Part shown: piece by piece, positions 1 to 6,225 of the stretch
How the letters are laid out: each line of letters begins with the position of its first letter
How positions within the stretch are numbered: the stretch's first letter is position 1
From: Prevotellaceae bacterium UBA1720
GTDB taxonomy: Bacteria > Bacteroidota > Bacteroidia > Bacteroidales > Bacteroidaceae
NCBI GenBank assembly: GCA_002317475.1
Contig: DCIS01000017.1
Span: forward strand, 1 to 11,533
Reading direction: 5' to 3'
Length of the DNA stretch: 11,533 nt
The notes under the pieces: generated by a model
What the model saw: only the letters and a program-made list of their open reading frames with translations
Databases searched by the model: none
Told to the model about the DNA's origin: nothing
Program-made: the position numbers and the translations under genes

Positions 1-24
1 CTACTTTTTGTAGCGGAATCAATT

Positions 25-609
25 ATGGAAAAAGAAATCAAGTTCTGTCAGAGTTGCGGCATGCCCCTCTCTGACGAGGTTCTCGGCACAAATGCCGATG
101 GAAGCAAGAGTGAAGACTATTGTATCTACTGCTACAAGGATGGTGCGTTCACAGGTGATTTTACCATGGAACAGATGGTGGAATACTGCTCGATGTTCGT
201 GGAGGAATACAACAAAAACACAGGTCAGAACCTGACCTGCTGTGAGTACAAGGACGTTCTGCGTCAGTTCTACCCCAACCTAAAGCGTTGGAAAGGTGAT
301 GACCAGAATCTGCCTCATGCTGACCACCCCATGAAGAAGGTATTTATTGAGGAAGTGAATGCTCTGGGCATACCTGAGCTTCACATCGACAACCTCTACG
401 TGCTGCAAGGTTCGTTCATCAACCAGGAATATACCATCAACGGCAACACCACCAAACTTCTTGACGACAATGCCAACTACTGGGGCAACCAGATTCAGAA
501 GCAGGATGGACGCTGCTATGGCATTGCCTGTGACGAGAAGTTTATCCTGGTCAGCGAATATGGCAAGGATGGTTCGGATGCAGAGCTGGTGATGTTGAAA
601 AGAAGATGA
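25..609 (+). CDS. Zinc-ribbon domain protein with uncharacterised C-terminal region
   Basis: A 194-residue soluble protein. The N-terminus carries a four-cysteine zinc-ribbon signature, Cys8-x2-Cys11 and Cys33-x2-Cys36, followed by a GAFTGDFTMEQMVEYC stretch typical of the short 'putative zinc ribbon' family (Zn_ribbon_2 type). Members of that family are often only about 80-90 residues, so the remaining ~110 residues (after about 85) are an extra, probably beta-rich, region that I do not recognise. There is no signal peptide or membrane segment, so it is cytoplasmic. The zinc ribbon suggests nucleic-acid or protein binding, but no function is established. The stop codon overlaps the start of the following aldehyde dehydrogenase (ATGA), so the two are probably translationally coupled. 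ATG 25 is the only sensible start, since the cysteines begin at residue 8. No clear promoter is visible in the 24 bases before it. Confidence 0.85.
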   Translation: MEKEIKFCQSCGMPLSDEVLGTNADGSKSEDYCIYCYKDGAFTGDFTMEQMVEYCSMFVEEYNKNTGQNLTCCEYKDVLRQFYPNLKRWKGDDQNLPHADHPMKKVFIEEVNALGIPELHIDNLYVLQGSFINQEYTINGNTTKLLDDNANYWGNQIQKQDGRCYGIACDEKFILVSEYGKDGSDAELVMLKRR

Positions 610-1970
610 GAAAAATCATTGACAAACAAAGAGAATTCTTCAATACAGGAGAAACATTCTCATACGAATATAGGAGAAAGGCACTAACGGCGCTGAAAGA
701 AAGCATCAGGAAGCATGAAACGGATATCGCAGCAGCCCTAAAGGCAGATCTCGGGAAGTCAACGACTGAGTCGTATCTCTCAGAGATTGGTATGCTGCTG
801 GAGGATATCAGTTTCACGCTGAAACACCTCAAAGGTTGGATGAAGCCCAAGCGCCAGAGTACCCCCATGACCATTTCTCCGGCATCATCGAAGGTGATGA
901 ATTGCCCGTATGGCGTTGTCTTGGTCATTGCTCCCTGGAACTACCCTATCCTGCTCTCACTCCAACCCCTTGTGGGTGCCTTGGCAGCAGGAAACTGCTG
1001 TGTGCTGAAACCATCAGAATTAGCACCTGCATCAGCAGAGATTATTGAGAAGATCGTGAAGGAGGTGCTGCCCGAAAACTATGCAGCAGTAGTCAACGGA
1101 GACGTGGAGACAAGCAAGGCTTTGCTTGAGGAGCAGTTTGACTACATTTTCTATACAGGCAACACAAATGTGGGGCGTATCGTGATGGAGAAGGCTGCAA
1201 GGTATCTTACTCCAGTCACTCTCGAATTAGGCGGCAAATCGCCTGTAGTGGTAAGTCGCAATGCAAATCTTCGCCTTGCTGCACGTCGTATTGCCTTCGG
1301 CAAACTGATGAACCTCGGACAGACGTGTGTGGCTCCGGATTACGTGCTTGTGGAGCGCGAAGTGCATGACGAACTCATTACATTGCTCAAGGAAGAAATC
1401 ATAAAGATGTATGGCGAGAAACCTTTACAGAATGAGGCTTACGGTAAGATTATCAATCGCCGTCATTACGAAAGGATTTGTTGCCTGATTGATAATGACA
1501 AGGTTGTATTCGGAGGTAAGTGTGATGAAGCATCATTACGCATCGAACCAACCATTCTCGACAATGTAGCAGCAGAAGATGCTGTGATGGCAGAAGAGAT
1601 ATTTGGTCCCGTGCTGCCCATCATCACTGTTGATAATCTGGACGAAGCCTTCCAGTTCATCCAGCAGCGTCCCCACCCTTTGGCACTTTATATATTCACA
1701 GAGAAGAAGGCAGAGGAGGACCGCTTCTGTGGTGGACTTCTCTTCGGAGGTGGCTGCGTCAACGATGTGATTGTGCATCTGTCCAATCCCAATCTGCCCT
1801 TTGGCGGAATCGGTCCTTCTGGCATGGGCGAATATCACGGTAAATCAACCTACGAGACCTTCAGCCACAAGAAATCCATCGTCAAGAGTGCCACTTGGAT
1901 TGATATGCCTTTGCGCTATCCTCCCTACACAGAAAAGACGGAAAAGATGTTACGACTTTTTATGAAATAA
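606..1970 (+). CDS. NAD(P)-dependent aldehyde dehydrogenase, class 3 (ALDH3) type
   Basis: A 454-residue cytoplasmic enzyme expected to oxidise aldehydes, possibly medium or long-chain, to carboxylic acids using NAD(P)+. Length and motifs fit the ALDH3/fatty-aldehyde-dehydrogenase branch, which is shorter than the ~500-residue ALDH1/2 types. Visible signatures in order: APWNYP (109-114, with the oxyanion-hole Asn112), LKPSE (134-138, Lys135 cofactor contact), YTGNTNVG (183-190, cofactor loop; FTGS is the commoner form), LELGGKSP (206-213, general base Glu207), GQTCVAPDY (238-246, nucleophile Cys241), EIFGP (331-335), and a C-terminal FGGIGPSGMG plus RYPPY segment typical of class 3. All catalytic residues are present. 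The start overlaps the previous stop by ATGA. The small membrane-protein gene follows after 10 bases, suggesting one operon. The physiological substrate is unknown. Confidence 0.93.
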   Translation: MRKIIDKQREFFNTGETFSYEYRRKALTALKESIRKHETDIAAALKADLGKSTTESYLSEIGMLLEDISFTLKHLKGWMKPKRQSTPMTISPASSKVMNCPYGVVLVIAPWNYPILLSLQPLVGALAAGNCCVLKPSELAPASAEIIEKIVKEVLPENYAAVVNGDVETSKALLEEQFDYIFYTGNTNVGRIVMEKAARYLTPVTLELGGKSPVVVSRNANLRLAARRIAFGKLMNLGQTCVAPDYVLVEREVHDELITLLKEEIIKMYGEKPLQNEAYGKIINRRHYERICCLIDNDKVVFGGKCDEASLRIEPTILDNVAAEDAVMAEEIFGPVLPIITVDNLDEAFQFIQQRPHPLALYIFTEKKAEEDRFCGGLLFGGGCVNDVIVHLSNPNLPFGGIGPSGMGEYHGKSTYETFSHKKSIVKSATWIDMPLRYPPYTEKTEKMLRLFMK

Positions 1971-1980
1971 AGGCAGAATT

Positions 1981-2364
1981 ATGAAAACAAATAAATTGAC
2001 AAAGCTATTAGCTTACGGTTTGATAGCAATGGGTGTCGTACATATCATTGCGACATTTACACCTGTTATCGTAGGTAAGTTGGAGCCTCTTAACGAGAGT
2101 GGCAGATTGGCATTCACGTACATGAGTTTGATGTGCGGCACGATGCTCGTACTTGGAGGAGCCGTTGTGACTATGCTAACTGACAAAGTGAGAGAGCACT
2201 CATTCCTTCGTCAACCATACATCTTGACAATGTCGCTTCTTGCTATTGATGGCATTTTGGCCACGTGTATGATGCCTCATAACCCTTGTGCATGGGTAAT
2301 TCTTGTATTGGCATTGCCATTGTTGGGTATTAACATTATAGGTGGGTTCTATAAAATTAACTAA
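1981..2364 (+). CDS. Small four-helix membrane protein, unknown function
   Basis: A 127-residue hydrophobic protein with four predicted membrane segments at about residues 9-31, 43-66, 79-98 and 103-122. The N-terminus is short and basic (MKTNKLTK), and a charged loop lies around 67-78 (TDKVREHSF). No enzyme or transporter motif is apparent. The size and topology recall small inner-membrane DoxX/DUF-type proteins, but I cannot place it in a named family. It sits 10 bases after the aldehyde dehydrogenase stop and 17 bases before the DUF2461 gene, so it is probably co-transcribed with them. ATG 1981 is the natural start because it begins just before the first helix. Confidence 0.8.
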   Translation: MKTNKLTKLLAYGLIAMGVVHIIATFTPVIVGKLEPLNESGRLAFTYMSLMCGTMLVLGGAVVTMLTDKVREHSFLRQPYILTMSLLAIDGILATCMMPHNPCAWVILVLALPLLGINIIGGFYKIN

Positions 2365-2381
2365 GTATTGATAAATAATAA

Positions 2382-3074
2382 ATGAAAGATATACTACAAT
2401 TCCTGCGCGACCTTTCGTGCAATAACAACAAAGAGTGGTTTACCGCAAACAAGGCGAGATATCAGGAGGTGCTTCAGAAGTGGTATGCCTTCTGCGAGGA
2501 ACTGATTCATGCCATTGGCCAGTACGATCCTGACATTGCCAAACTGACCATCAAAGACTGTACCTACCGCATCTATCGCGATACACGTTTCAGCAACGAC
2601 AAGAGTCCATACAAGACTCACTTTGGGGTATTCCTCTCGAAGGGAGGCAAGAAGTCCATGCATGCTGGTTATTACTTCCATATTGGCACTGGGGATGGCG
2701 ATGAATATCCTCATTATCACATGCTTGCTGCTGGCAACTACTGCTATGATCCTCAGGCAATCAAGATTCTGCGTGAGGACATTAGCGATGGATGGGATGA
2801 ATTCAAGGCTGAAGTTCTTGACAAGGCTGATCCTTCATTCGTCGTTGATATGGATGGAGCTTTAAAGCGCGTTCCTAAGGAATACCCTGCTGATGCACCT
2901 TACGCAGACTTTATGCGCCTGAAGAGTTATAGCCTCCTCACCCGAGTGGATGATGATTTTATCCTGCAGCCTAATCTCGTTCAGCGAGTATCACAATTAT
3001 TCCTTACCACAAAGCCTTTCAACGACTACATCAATCGCGCTGTTAACTATGCCAAGGAAGAACGGTTGAATTAA
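2382..3074 (+). CDS. DUF2461 domain-containing protein (TIGR02453-like)
   Basis: A 230-residue cytoplasmic protein covering the full length usual for the DUF2461 family. Characteristic pieces are the N-terminal FLRDLSCNNNKEWF (7-20, matching the family's 'L..NN.KeWF...k..Y' opening), the central RIYRDTRFSNDKSPYKTH (63-80), and the following GVFLSKGGKK...GYYFHI segment. The family is widespread in Bacteroidota and other bacteria, and its biochemical role is not established. There is no signal peptide. It is the last gene of the left-hand + strand series. No classical GC-rich terminator follows, only the A-rich short repeat and AT-rich DNA described separately. Confidence 0.88.
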   Translation: MKDILQFLRDLSCNNNKEWFTANKARYQEVLQKWYAFCEELIHAIGQYDPDIAKLTIKDCTYRIYRDTRFSNDKSPYKTHFGVFLSKGGKKSMHAGYYFHIGTGDGDEYPHYHMLAAGNYCYDPQAIKILREDISDGWDEFKAEVLDKADPSFVVDMDGALKRVPKEYPADAPYADFMRLKSYSLLTRVDDDFILQPNLVQRVSQLFLTTKPFNDYINRAVNYAKEERLN

Positions 3075-3080
3075 TGCCCA

Positions 3081-3108
3081 AGAAACTCAGAAACCAGAAA
3101 CGAGAAAC
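3081..3108. repeat. Short AGAAAC-type tandem repeat (4 units)
   Basis: Four imperfect units of 6-8 bp ending in AGAAAC (AGAAAC, TCAGAAAC, CAGAAAC, GAGAAAC) begin 7 bases after the DUF2461 stop codon. The same units form a longer array at 8651-8723, also just after a stop codon. The resemblance is directly visible. Whether these are members of one dispersed genomic repeat family is inferred. Confidence 0.7.
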
Positions 3109-3196
3109 AAATTAATTCAAGTTTCGCAAGCTTTAACTGCTTAAATATTAGTTGTTTATTTGTTGATTTTAATTCGGATTTTGTTTTAGATTTCGA

Positions 3197-3209
3197 GCAT
3201 CGCAGATGC
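3197..3209. other. Small hairpin (GCATC-gca-GATGC)
   Basis: A perfect 5-bp stem with a 3-nt loop (3197-3201 pairing with 3205-3209) within AT-rich intergenic DNA downstream of the DUF2461 gene. No clean T-tract follows, so a terminator role is possible but weak. Confidence 0.35.
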
Positions 3210-3361
3210 GATCCATTAAAAAGTCTCCTTAAAAGCGACGTACTGGAGCGTATTTTATGTTGAGATTTTGGTTGTGGATGTTTATCCTTACGAGAATCTT
3301 TAACTAACATCCTTACTGAAAATGCGCTCGACAAGCTCGCTTTAAGGGACGATGGATTAGG

Positions 3362-3388
3362 GGATCGTCGCTACGCTCCTCGACATCC
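3362..3388. other. Hairpin at left edge of direct-repeat copy A
   Basis: GGAT(c)GTCG at 3362-3370 can pair with CGACATCC at 3381-3388, an 8-bp stem with one bulged C and a 10-nt loop. Its right arm lies within the 80-bp direct repeat. Copy B has a hairpin at the equivalent place (4449-4475) with a different interior. It could act as a bidirectional terminator between the converging transcripts, but no U-tract directly follows on the + strand. Confidence 0.5.
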
Positions 3389-3457
3389 GAACTAAAATCC
3401 TGAGCAAAATATTAAACTCAAACAATATGCGAAATTTTTAATTTTTAATTTTTAATT
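3378..3457. repeat. 80-bp direct repeat, copy A
   Basis: Matches 4465-4544 at 77 of 80 positions in the same orientation. The differences are at 3426/4513, 3432/4519 and 3449/4536. The body reads CCTCGACATCCGAACTAAAA onwards and ends in an AT-rich tail with a 7-bp period (AATTTTT units). Weaker similarity extends leftwards to about 3320, where an ATTAGG and an AAATgCGCTC block keep register with copy B. It lies immediately downstream of tcdA (minus strand). Confidence 0.88.
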
Positions 3458-3473
3458 TTTACCTTGCGTATTG

Positions 3474-4340
3474 TCATTCCTTCCCGATTACACTGTTTAC
3501 CACCATTCCGGCAATGGACATGCCGAAGATGGAGGTGATGTGGCAGAGCGAACCGTTGATCTGTGCCTTCGAGGAGCACCATTCATGCTCCACCAAACGT
3601 TGGTCGCCGGGAGCATCATAGACGGCCGTATCTGTTCCGCGTACACCACTGAGCAACTTGGCTTTAGGGCACAGACAGCCACCTGTGCCACAAGCATGGT
3701 TCACACCCATGTTGCGCATAGGTTGCTCCTCGCTATAGACGCACTGGAACTTGCGTGAGGGGAACGTCTTCTGCTTCTTGAATTTGTTACGAATGGCACG
3801 TGCCAGCGGGTCGCCCTTCACCTTCCAGAACTCAGCCTTTCGCACCATGAAGGGATCCGTTCTGAGGGCAGCACCCATGGATGAAATGAAGGTGATATGC
3901 CGTGGCAGAGCCGTTGCACGCAGGATGAGGTCAGCCTTCTCTGTCAAAGAATCGATGGCATCTATAATGAAGTCGTACTCCTCCATGTGGAAGAGGTCGG
4001 CATTCTCAGCATCATAGATCATTTGTACAGCCTCGATATTGGCATCAGGATTAATCTCTAATAGTCGCTGCTTGAGCGCCTCCACCTTGACAAGCCCAAG
4101 CGTCTTGCTTGTAGCCATGAGCTGGCGGTTGCAGTTGGTGATACATACGCGGTCTGAATCCACTATGGTCAGGTTGCGAATGCCGCTGCGCACCAATGCC
4201 TCGGCACACCACGAACCAACACCTCCCACACCGAAAATCAGCACGCGAACCTGTTGCAGTTTCGCAAGGGTATCCTCTCCCAGTAGCAGTTCGGTACGTC
4301 TCTGCATACCGCGCTCCATCGTTGTTACTTTATCTGACAT
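3474..4340 (-). CDS. tcdA: tRNA threonylcarbamoyladenosine dehydratase (ThiF/E1-like superfamily)
   Basis: A 288-residue cytoplasmic protein of the TcdA (YgdL/CsdL) group. This group uses ATP to cyclise t6A37 to ct6A in tRNAs that read ANN codons. The nucleotide-binding motif is FGVGGVGSWCAEAL (36-49). IVDSDRVCITNCNRQ (59-73) aligns with the family's acidic and Asn-Arg-Gln signatures, FIIDAIDSLTEKADL (124-138) is the conserved Asp-rich segment, and CVYSEE (200-205) matches the family's CVFSTE. The C-terminal INGSLCHITSIFG tail matches the usual ending. Between about 206 and 260 there is a longer, Cys-containing stretch (Cys217, 222, 224, 255) than in the E. coli protein (~268 aa). The start is uncertain. 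ATG 4340 is only 4 bases after a TAACTTTG promoter box, while Met8 (4319) begins MERGMQRRTELLLG, closer to other family N-termini. It is the only minus-strand gene, flanked on both sides by a direct repeat. Confidence 0.88.
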   Translation of the reverse strand: MSDKVTTMERGMQRRTELLLGEDTLAKLQQVRVLIFGVGGVGSWCAEALVRSGIRNLTIVDSDRVCITNCNRQLMATSKTLGLVKVEALKQRLLEINPDANIEAVQMIYDAENADLFHMEEYDFIIDAIDSLTEKADLILRATALPRHITFISSMGAALRTDPFMVRKAEFWKVKGDPLARAIRNKFKKQKTFPSRKFQCVYSEEQPMRNMGVNHACGTGGCLCPKAKLLSGVRGTDTAVYDAPGDQRLVEHEWCSSKAQINGSLCHITSIFGMSIAGMVVNSVIGKE

Positions 4341-4344
4341 GATA

Positions 4345-4352
4345 CAAAGTTA
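4345..4352 (-). promoter_or_regulatory. Bacteroidota -7 box for tcdA
   Basis: On the minus strand the sequence is TAACTTTG, an exact match to TAnnTTTG. It ends 4 bases before ATG 4340. I see no TTTG at the expected 19-21 base distance upstream. The position implies transcription starting at or almost at the first ATG. That would give a leaderless mRNA, or, if Met8 is used, a leader of roughly 20 nt. Confidence 0.5.
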
Positions 4353-4448
4353 AGGAATTTTTCATTACGTCATGTTGTTCGTTACAAAGTTTTTATCATT
4401 TTCTGGAAAAATACGCTCATATTCCTCGCTCATAATAACTTTTTATTA

Positions 4449-4475
4449 GGATCGGGGTTACAACCCTCGACATCC
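4449..4475. other. Hairpin at left edge of direct-repeat copy B
   Basis: GGGTT-ac-AACCC (4455-4466) forms a perfect 5-bp inner stem. The outer GGAT (4449-4452) can pair with ATCC (4472-4475). The equivalent hairpin in copy A shares the outer arms but has a different inner sequence, so the structure appears kept while the left-arm sequence changed. Confidence 0.5.
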
Positions 4476-4544
4476 GAACTAAAATCCTGAGCAAAATATT
4501 AAACTCAAACAACATGCGCAATTTTTAATTTTTAACTTTTAATT
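4465..4544. repeat. 80-bp direct repeat, copy B
   Basis: Second copy of the element at 3378-3457, with three mismatches in 80 positions and an offset of 1087 bp. It lies upstream of tcdA's start, so the two copies bracket tcdA and its promoter box. The AT-rich tail is slightly more degenerate than in copy A. Confidence 0.88.
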
Positions 4545-4637
4545 TGAAGATACATGATATTTATTGTTGAGGATTTATGAAATTGTAGGAGATTTATATA
4601 TAAAAATACATTTTTATTAAAATTTCTTATTATAGTT

Positions 4638-4668
4638 ATTGCTAAATTCGGAATAGTGTGTATCTTTG
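4638..4668 (+). promoter_or_regulatory. Bacteroidota sigma-ABfr-type promoter for the lipoprotein array
   Basis: A -33-like ATTG (4638-4641) is followed after 19 bases by TATCTTTG (4661-4668), which fits TAnnTTTG. The 19-base spacing agrees with the known 19-21 base Bacteroides spacing. Transcription would start around 4673-4677, leaving a leader of about 130 nt. This is the only strong promoter I see before the lipoprotein genes. It also shows that translation cannot begin at the upstream in-frame ATG at 4658. Confidence 0.7.
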
Positions 4669-4674
4669 CGTTGA

Positions 4675-4804
4675 TGAAAGAAATTTAATTGGTAATTTGT
4701 TGCCTATTGGGTGCAACCATCGGCATCTCGCTACGCTGTGGTTTCATGCTTTGGCCATTTTACTTACACACTATAAAGATAATTTTAATTACTTACTTAA
4801 TATT
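4675..4804 (+). other. Long 5' leader of the lipoprotein transcript
   Basis: About 130 nt lie between the predicted transcription start and ATG 4805. It contains a small hairpin, GTTGC (4699-4703) with GCAAC (4713-4717), and a TCGCTACGCT decamer (4728-4737) that also occurs in the hairpin loop region of repeat copy A (3368-3377). I recognise no known riboswitch. A regulatory leader is possible but not shown. Confidence 0.3.
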
Positions 4805-6190
4805 ATGAAGAAACATTTCTATTTAGCTCTCGCTGCCTTTGCAGCAGTGTTTACATTGAGTTCATGTAATGACGATGAGTCATCAAACAATTCTTCAGAT
4901 AGCAAGGACTATGTCATCACTCAGTTTGACAACGAGCCATGGTTGGGTGAGACCTACATCAGCGACTACGACTACGCGGTTGGTAACCAGTTCCTCATCG
5001 ACCGTTACAAGGCAGATGCCAGCGGAGGTTGCAGTAGTTTCCGCAATGGCGACTATATAGCTCGTAACCTCGACTGGTTTGTGAGAGATTATGCTGTTCT
5101 GGTAGTACACACACCAGCAAATAAGGCAAAGAATCGCTTTGCTTCGGTAGGTATTGTCAGTTCCAATCCGTTTGTCAACCGTGAAATGATTGCCAGCGGT
5201 GTGGTAAATGACGAGGTGTCGAAGGGTGAGACAACTGTAAAGAACTGGCGAAATATCCTCCCAATCTTCACCACCGACGGTATCAACGAGAAGGGCGTTT
5301 GCGCCAGTGTCAATATCGTTATGCACGAGGATGGTGCCCGCGACGGCTACGTGCCTTGCACAGGAAGCAAGAATCCTACAGGCACCACGACATCCTTTGT
5401 TTCACTCGTACGCTATATCCTTGATAACTGCGAATCGACCGAAGATGCCATCAAGAAGGTTCGTGGTTTACGTGTTATCCAGGCAGAGAAGGGTGCATTG
5501 GCAGCAGAAGATAACCATATCTTCGTTTCCGACAACGACCAGACCGTCGTTCTCGAGTGGTACAACGACTCGATGGTTGTCAACAAGTACCCACGTTCTA
5601 ATGGTTTCCGCGATGAGCACCACATGCCAGCTATCATGACCAACTTCTATAACTGTATCGGTACCAAGTACACAGATGATAATGGTGTGATTGATACGGA
5701 GAAAATGCTGGAAGAACATCCTTATGCCATGGGTGTAGAGCGCTATGAGACACTGCGCCAAGGCTGGGAGCAGGTGAACTCACTTGAGAGTGCTAAAGAG
5801 CTTATCAAAAAGGTAAACTATTCCAACTACTTCAACCTCGCCAACAAATGGTACACCGAAAATGGTATGTACTGCAAGCGCTATAATGGCAAATGGTATT
5901 ATCCTGCCGGATATCCTGCTGTAAGTGAGAACTACGCCCCAGTAGGCAGCGTGTGGGAAGCAATCCAGAAGATGTTTGAACCTGGAGGCTACCAGCAGGG
6001 ATGCATTGATGTATTCCAGAACCTGGATTTCCAGATGAGTCAGCTGAAGAGCGGCATTGACAGAGAGGATGACTGGTACACCGAACTAACCAGCGTCTAT
6101 GATATTCCAAATAAGGAACTGCACGTAATGCCTCAGGAAGGCTGGTTCAATAATAAGTTCTACAAGTTCACGGTAAAGGGTAACCGCTAA
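4805..6190 (+). CDS. Lipoprotein Cys-type Ntn amide hydrolase (choloylglycine hydrolase/ceramidase-like), paralog 1
   Basis: A 461-residue lipoprotein. The signal peptide ends in LSSC, giving lipidated Cys21, followed by NDDE, an acidic export-type signal. A linker of ~55 residues leads to SGGCSSFRNGDYIARNLDW, where Cys76 is the predicted nucleophile, with Arg87 and Asp90 in the RNxDW position of conjugated-bile-acid hydrolases. TDGINEKGVCASVNIV (157-172, with Asn170) and PAIMTNFYN (275-283, with Asn280) match further conserved active-site blocks of the superfamily, and GVER (310-313) may supply the second Arg. In this fold Cys must become N-terminal, so self-cleavage between Gly75 and Cys76 is expected, as in acid ceramidase/NAAA and AAT. 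It would cut linear amide bonds outside the cytoplasm. The substrate (bile-acid conjugate, N-acyl amine, beta-lactam or other) is unknown. The start is MKKHFY at 4805, because the promoter box lies downstream of the in-frame ATG 4658. Confidence 0.82.
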   Translation: MKKHFYLALAAFAAVFTLSSCNDDESSNNSSDSKDYVITQFDNEPWLGETYISDYDYAVGNQFLIDRYKADASGGCSSFRNGDYIARNLDWFVRDYAVLVVHTPANKAKNRFASVGIVSSNPFVNREMIASGVVNDEVSKGETTVKNWRNILPIFTTDGINEKGVCASVNIVMHEDGARDGYVPCTGSKNPTGTTTSFVSLVRYILDNCESTEDAIKKVRGLRVIQAEKGALAAEDNHIFVSDNDQTVVLEWYNDSMVVNKYPRSNGFRDEHHMPAIMTNFYNCIGTKYTDDNGVIDTEKMLEEHPYAMGVERYETLRQGWEQVNSLESAKELIKKVNYSNYFNLANKWYTENGMYCKRYNGKWYYPAGYPAVSENYAPVGSVWEAIQKMFEPGGYQQGCIDVFQNLDFQMSQLKSGIDREDDWYTELTSVYDIPNKELHVMPQEGWFNNKFYKFTVKGNR

Positions 6191-6225
6191 AACATAGAAT
6201 AGAAAAAATCCATTCTTTATTCATT

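Larger units (their letters stand above)
3075..3473. other. 399-bp intergenic region between convergent genes
   Basis: This stretch separates the end of the DUF2461 gene (+) from the end of tcdA (-), so neither gene needs a promoter here. It contains, left to right, an AGAAAC-type short tandem repeat (3081-3108), a 5-bp-stem hairpin (3197-3209), a hairpin at 3362-3388, and copy A of an 80-bp direct repeat with an AT-rich tail (3378-3457). Between about 3110 and 3360 the sequence is AT-rich with no convincing gene. A short minus-strand open frame there (3071-3334) has low-complexity composition and no recognisable domain. Confidence 0.7.
4341..4804. other. 464-bp divergent intergenic region
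   Basis: The region separates tcdA (-) from the first hydrolase lipoprotein (+). It holds the tcdA -7 box (4345-4352), a hairpin (4449-4475) and copy B of the 80-bp direct repeat (4465-4544). After a very AT-rich stretch (about 4545-4637) come the promoter for the lipoprotein array (4638-4668) and a roughly 130-nt leader before the ATG at 4805. No gene is evident in it. The open frame reading back to 4658 is treated as accidental. Confidence 0.7.

Noticed and set aside
1..24. Promoter for the zinc-ribbon gene (TACTTTTTG) and CTAC/GTAG inverted repeat
   Set aside because: The box has one base too many for TAnnTTTG and the upstream half is outside the window; the inverted repeat is only 4 bp.
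3071..3334. 87-residue minus-strand open frame in the intergenic region
   Set aside because: Low-complexity Lys/Ser/Leu-rich sequence over AT-rich repeat DNA, overlapping the DUF2461 stop, with no upstream promoter box seen.
3471..3758. 95-residue + strand open frame
   Set aside because: Fully opposite the 3' part of tcdA, whose protein has clear family motifs.
3378..4544. Insertion sequence or transposon carrying tcdA
   Set aside because: No transposase, no terminal inverted repeats and no target-site duplication visible; the bracketing repeats are direct and intergenic.
4658..4804. In-frame extension of the first hydrolase lipoprotein to ATG 4658
   Set aside because: It would place 49 non-hydrophobic and mixed residues before a clear lipoprotein signal peptide, and the -7 promoter box (4661-4668) lies inside the extension, so it could not be transcribed from that promoter.
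6196..6216. AGAAT/ATTCT hairpin between the two hydrolases as a terminator
   Set aside because: Five weak A/T-rich pairs with an 11-nt loop; unlikely to stop transcription between closely spaced tandem genes.
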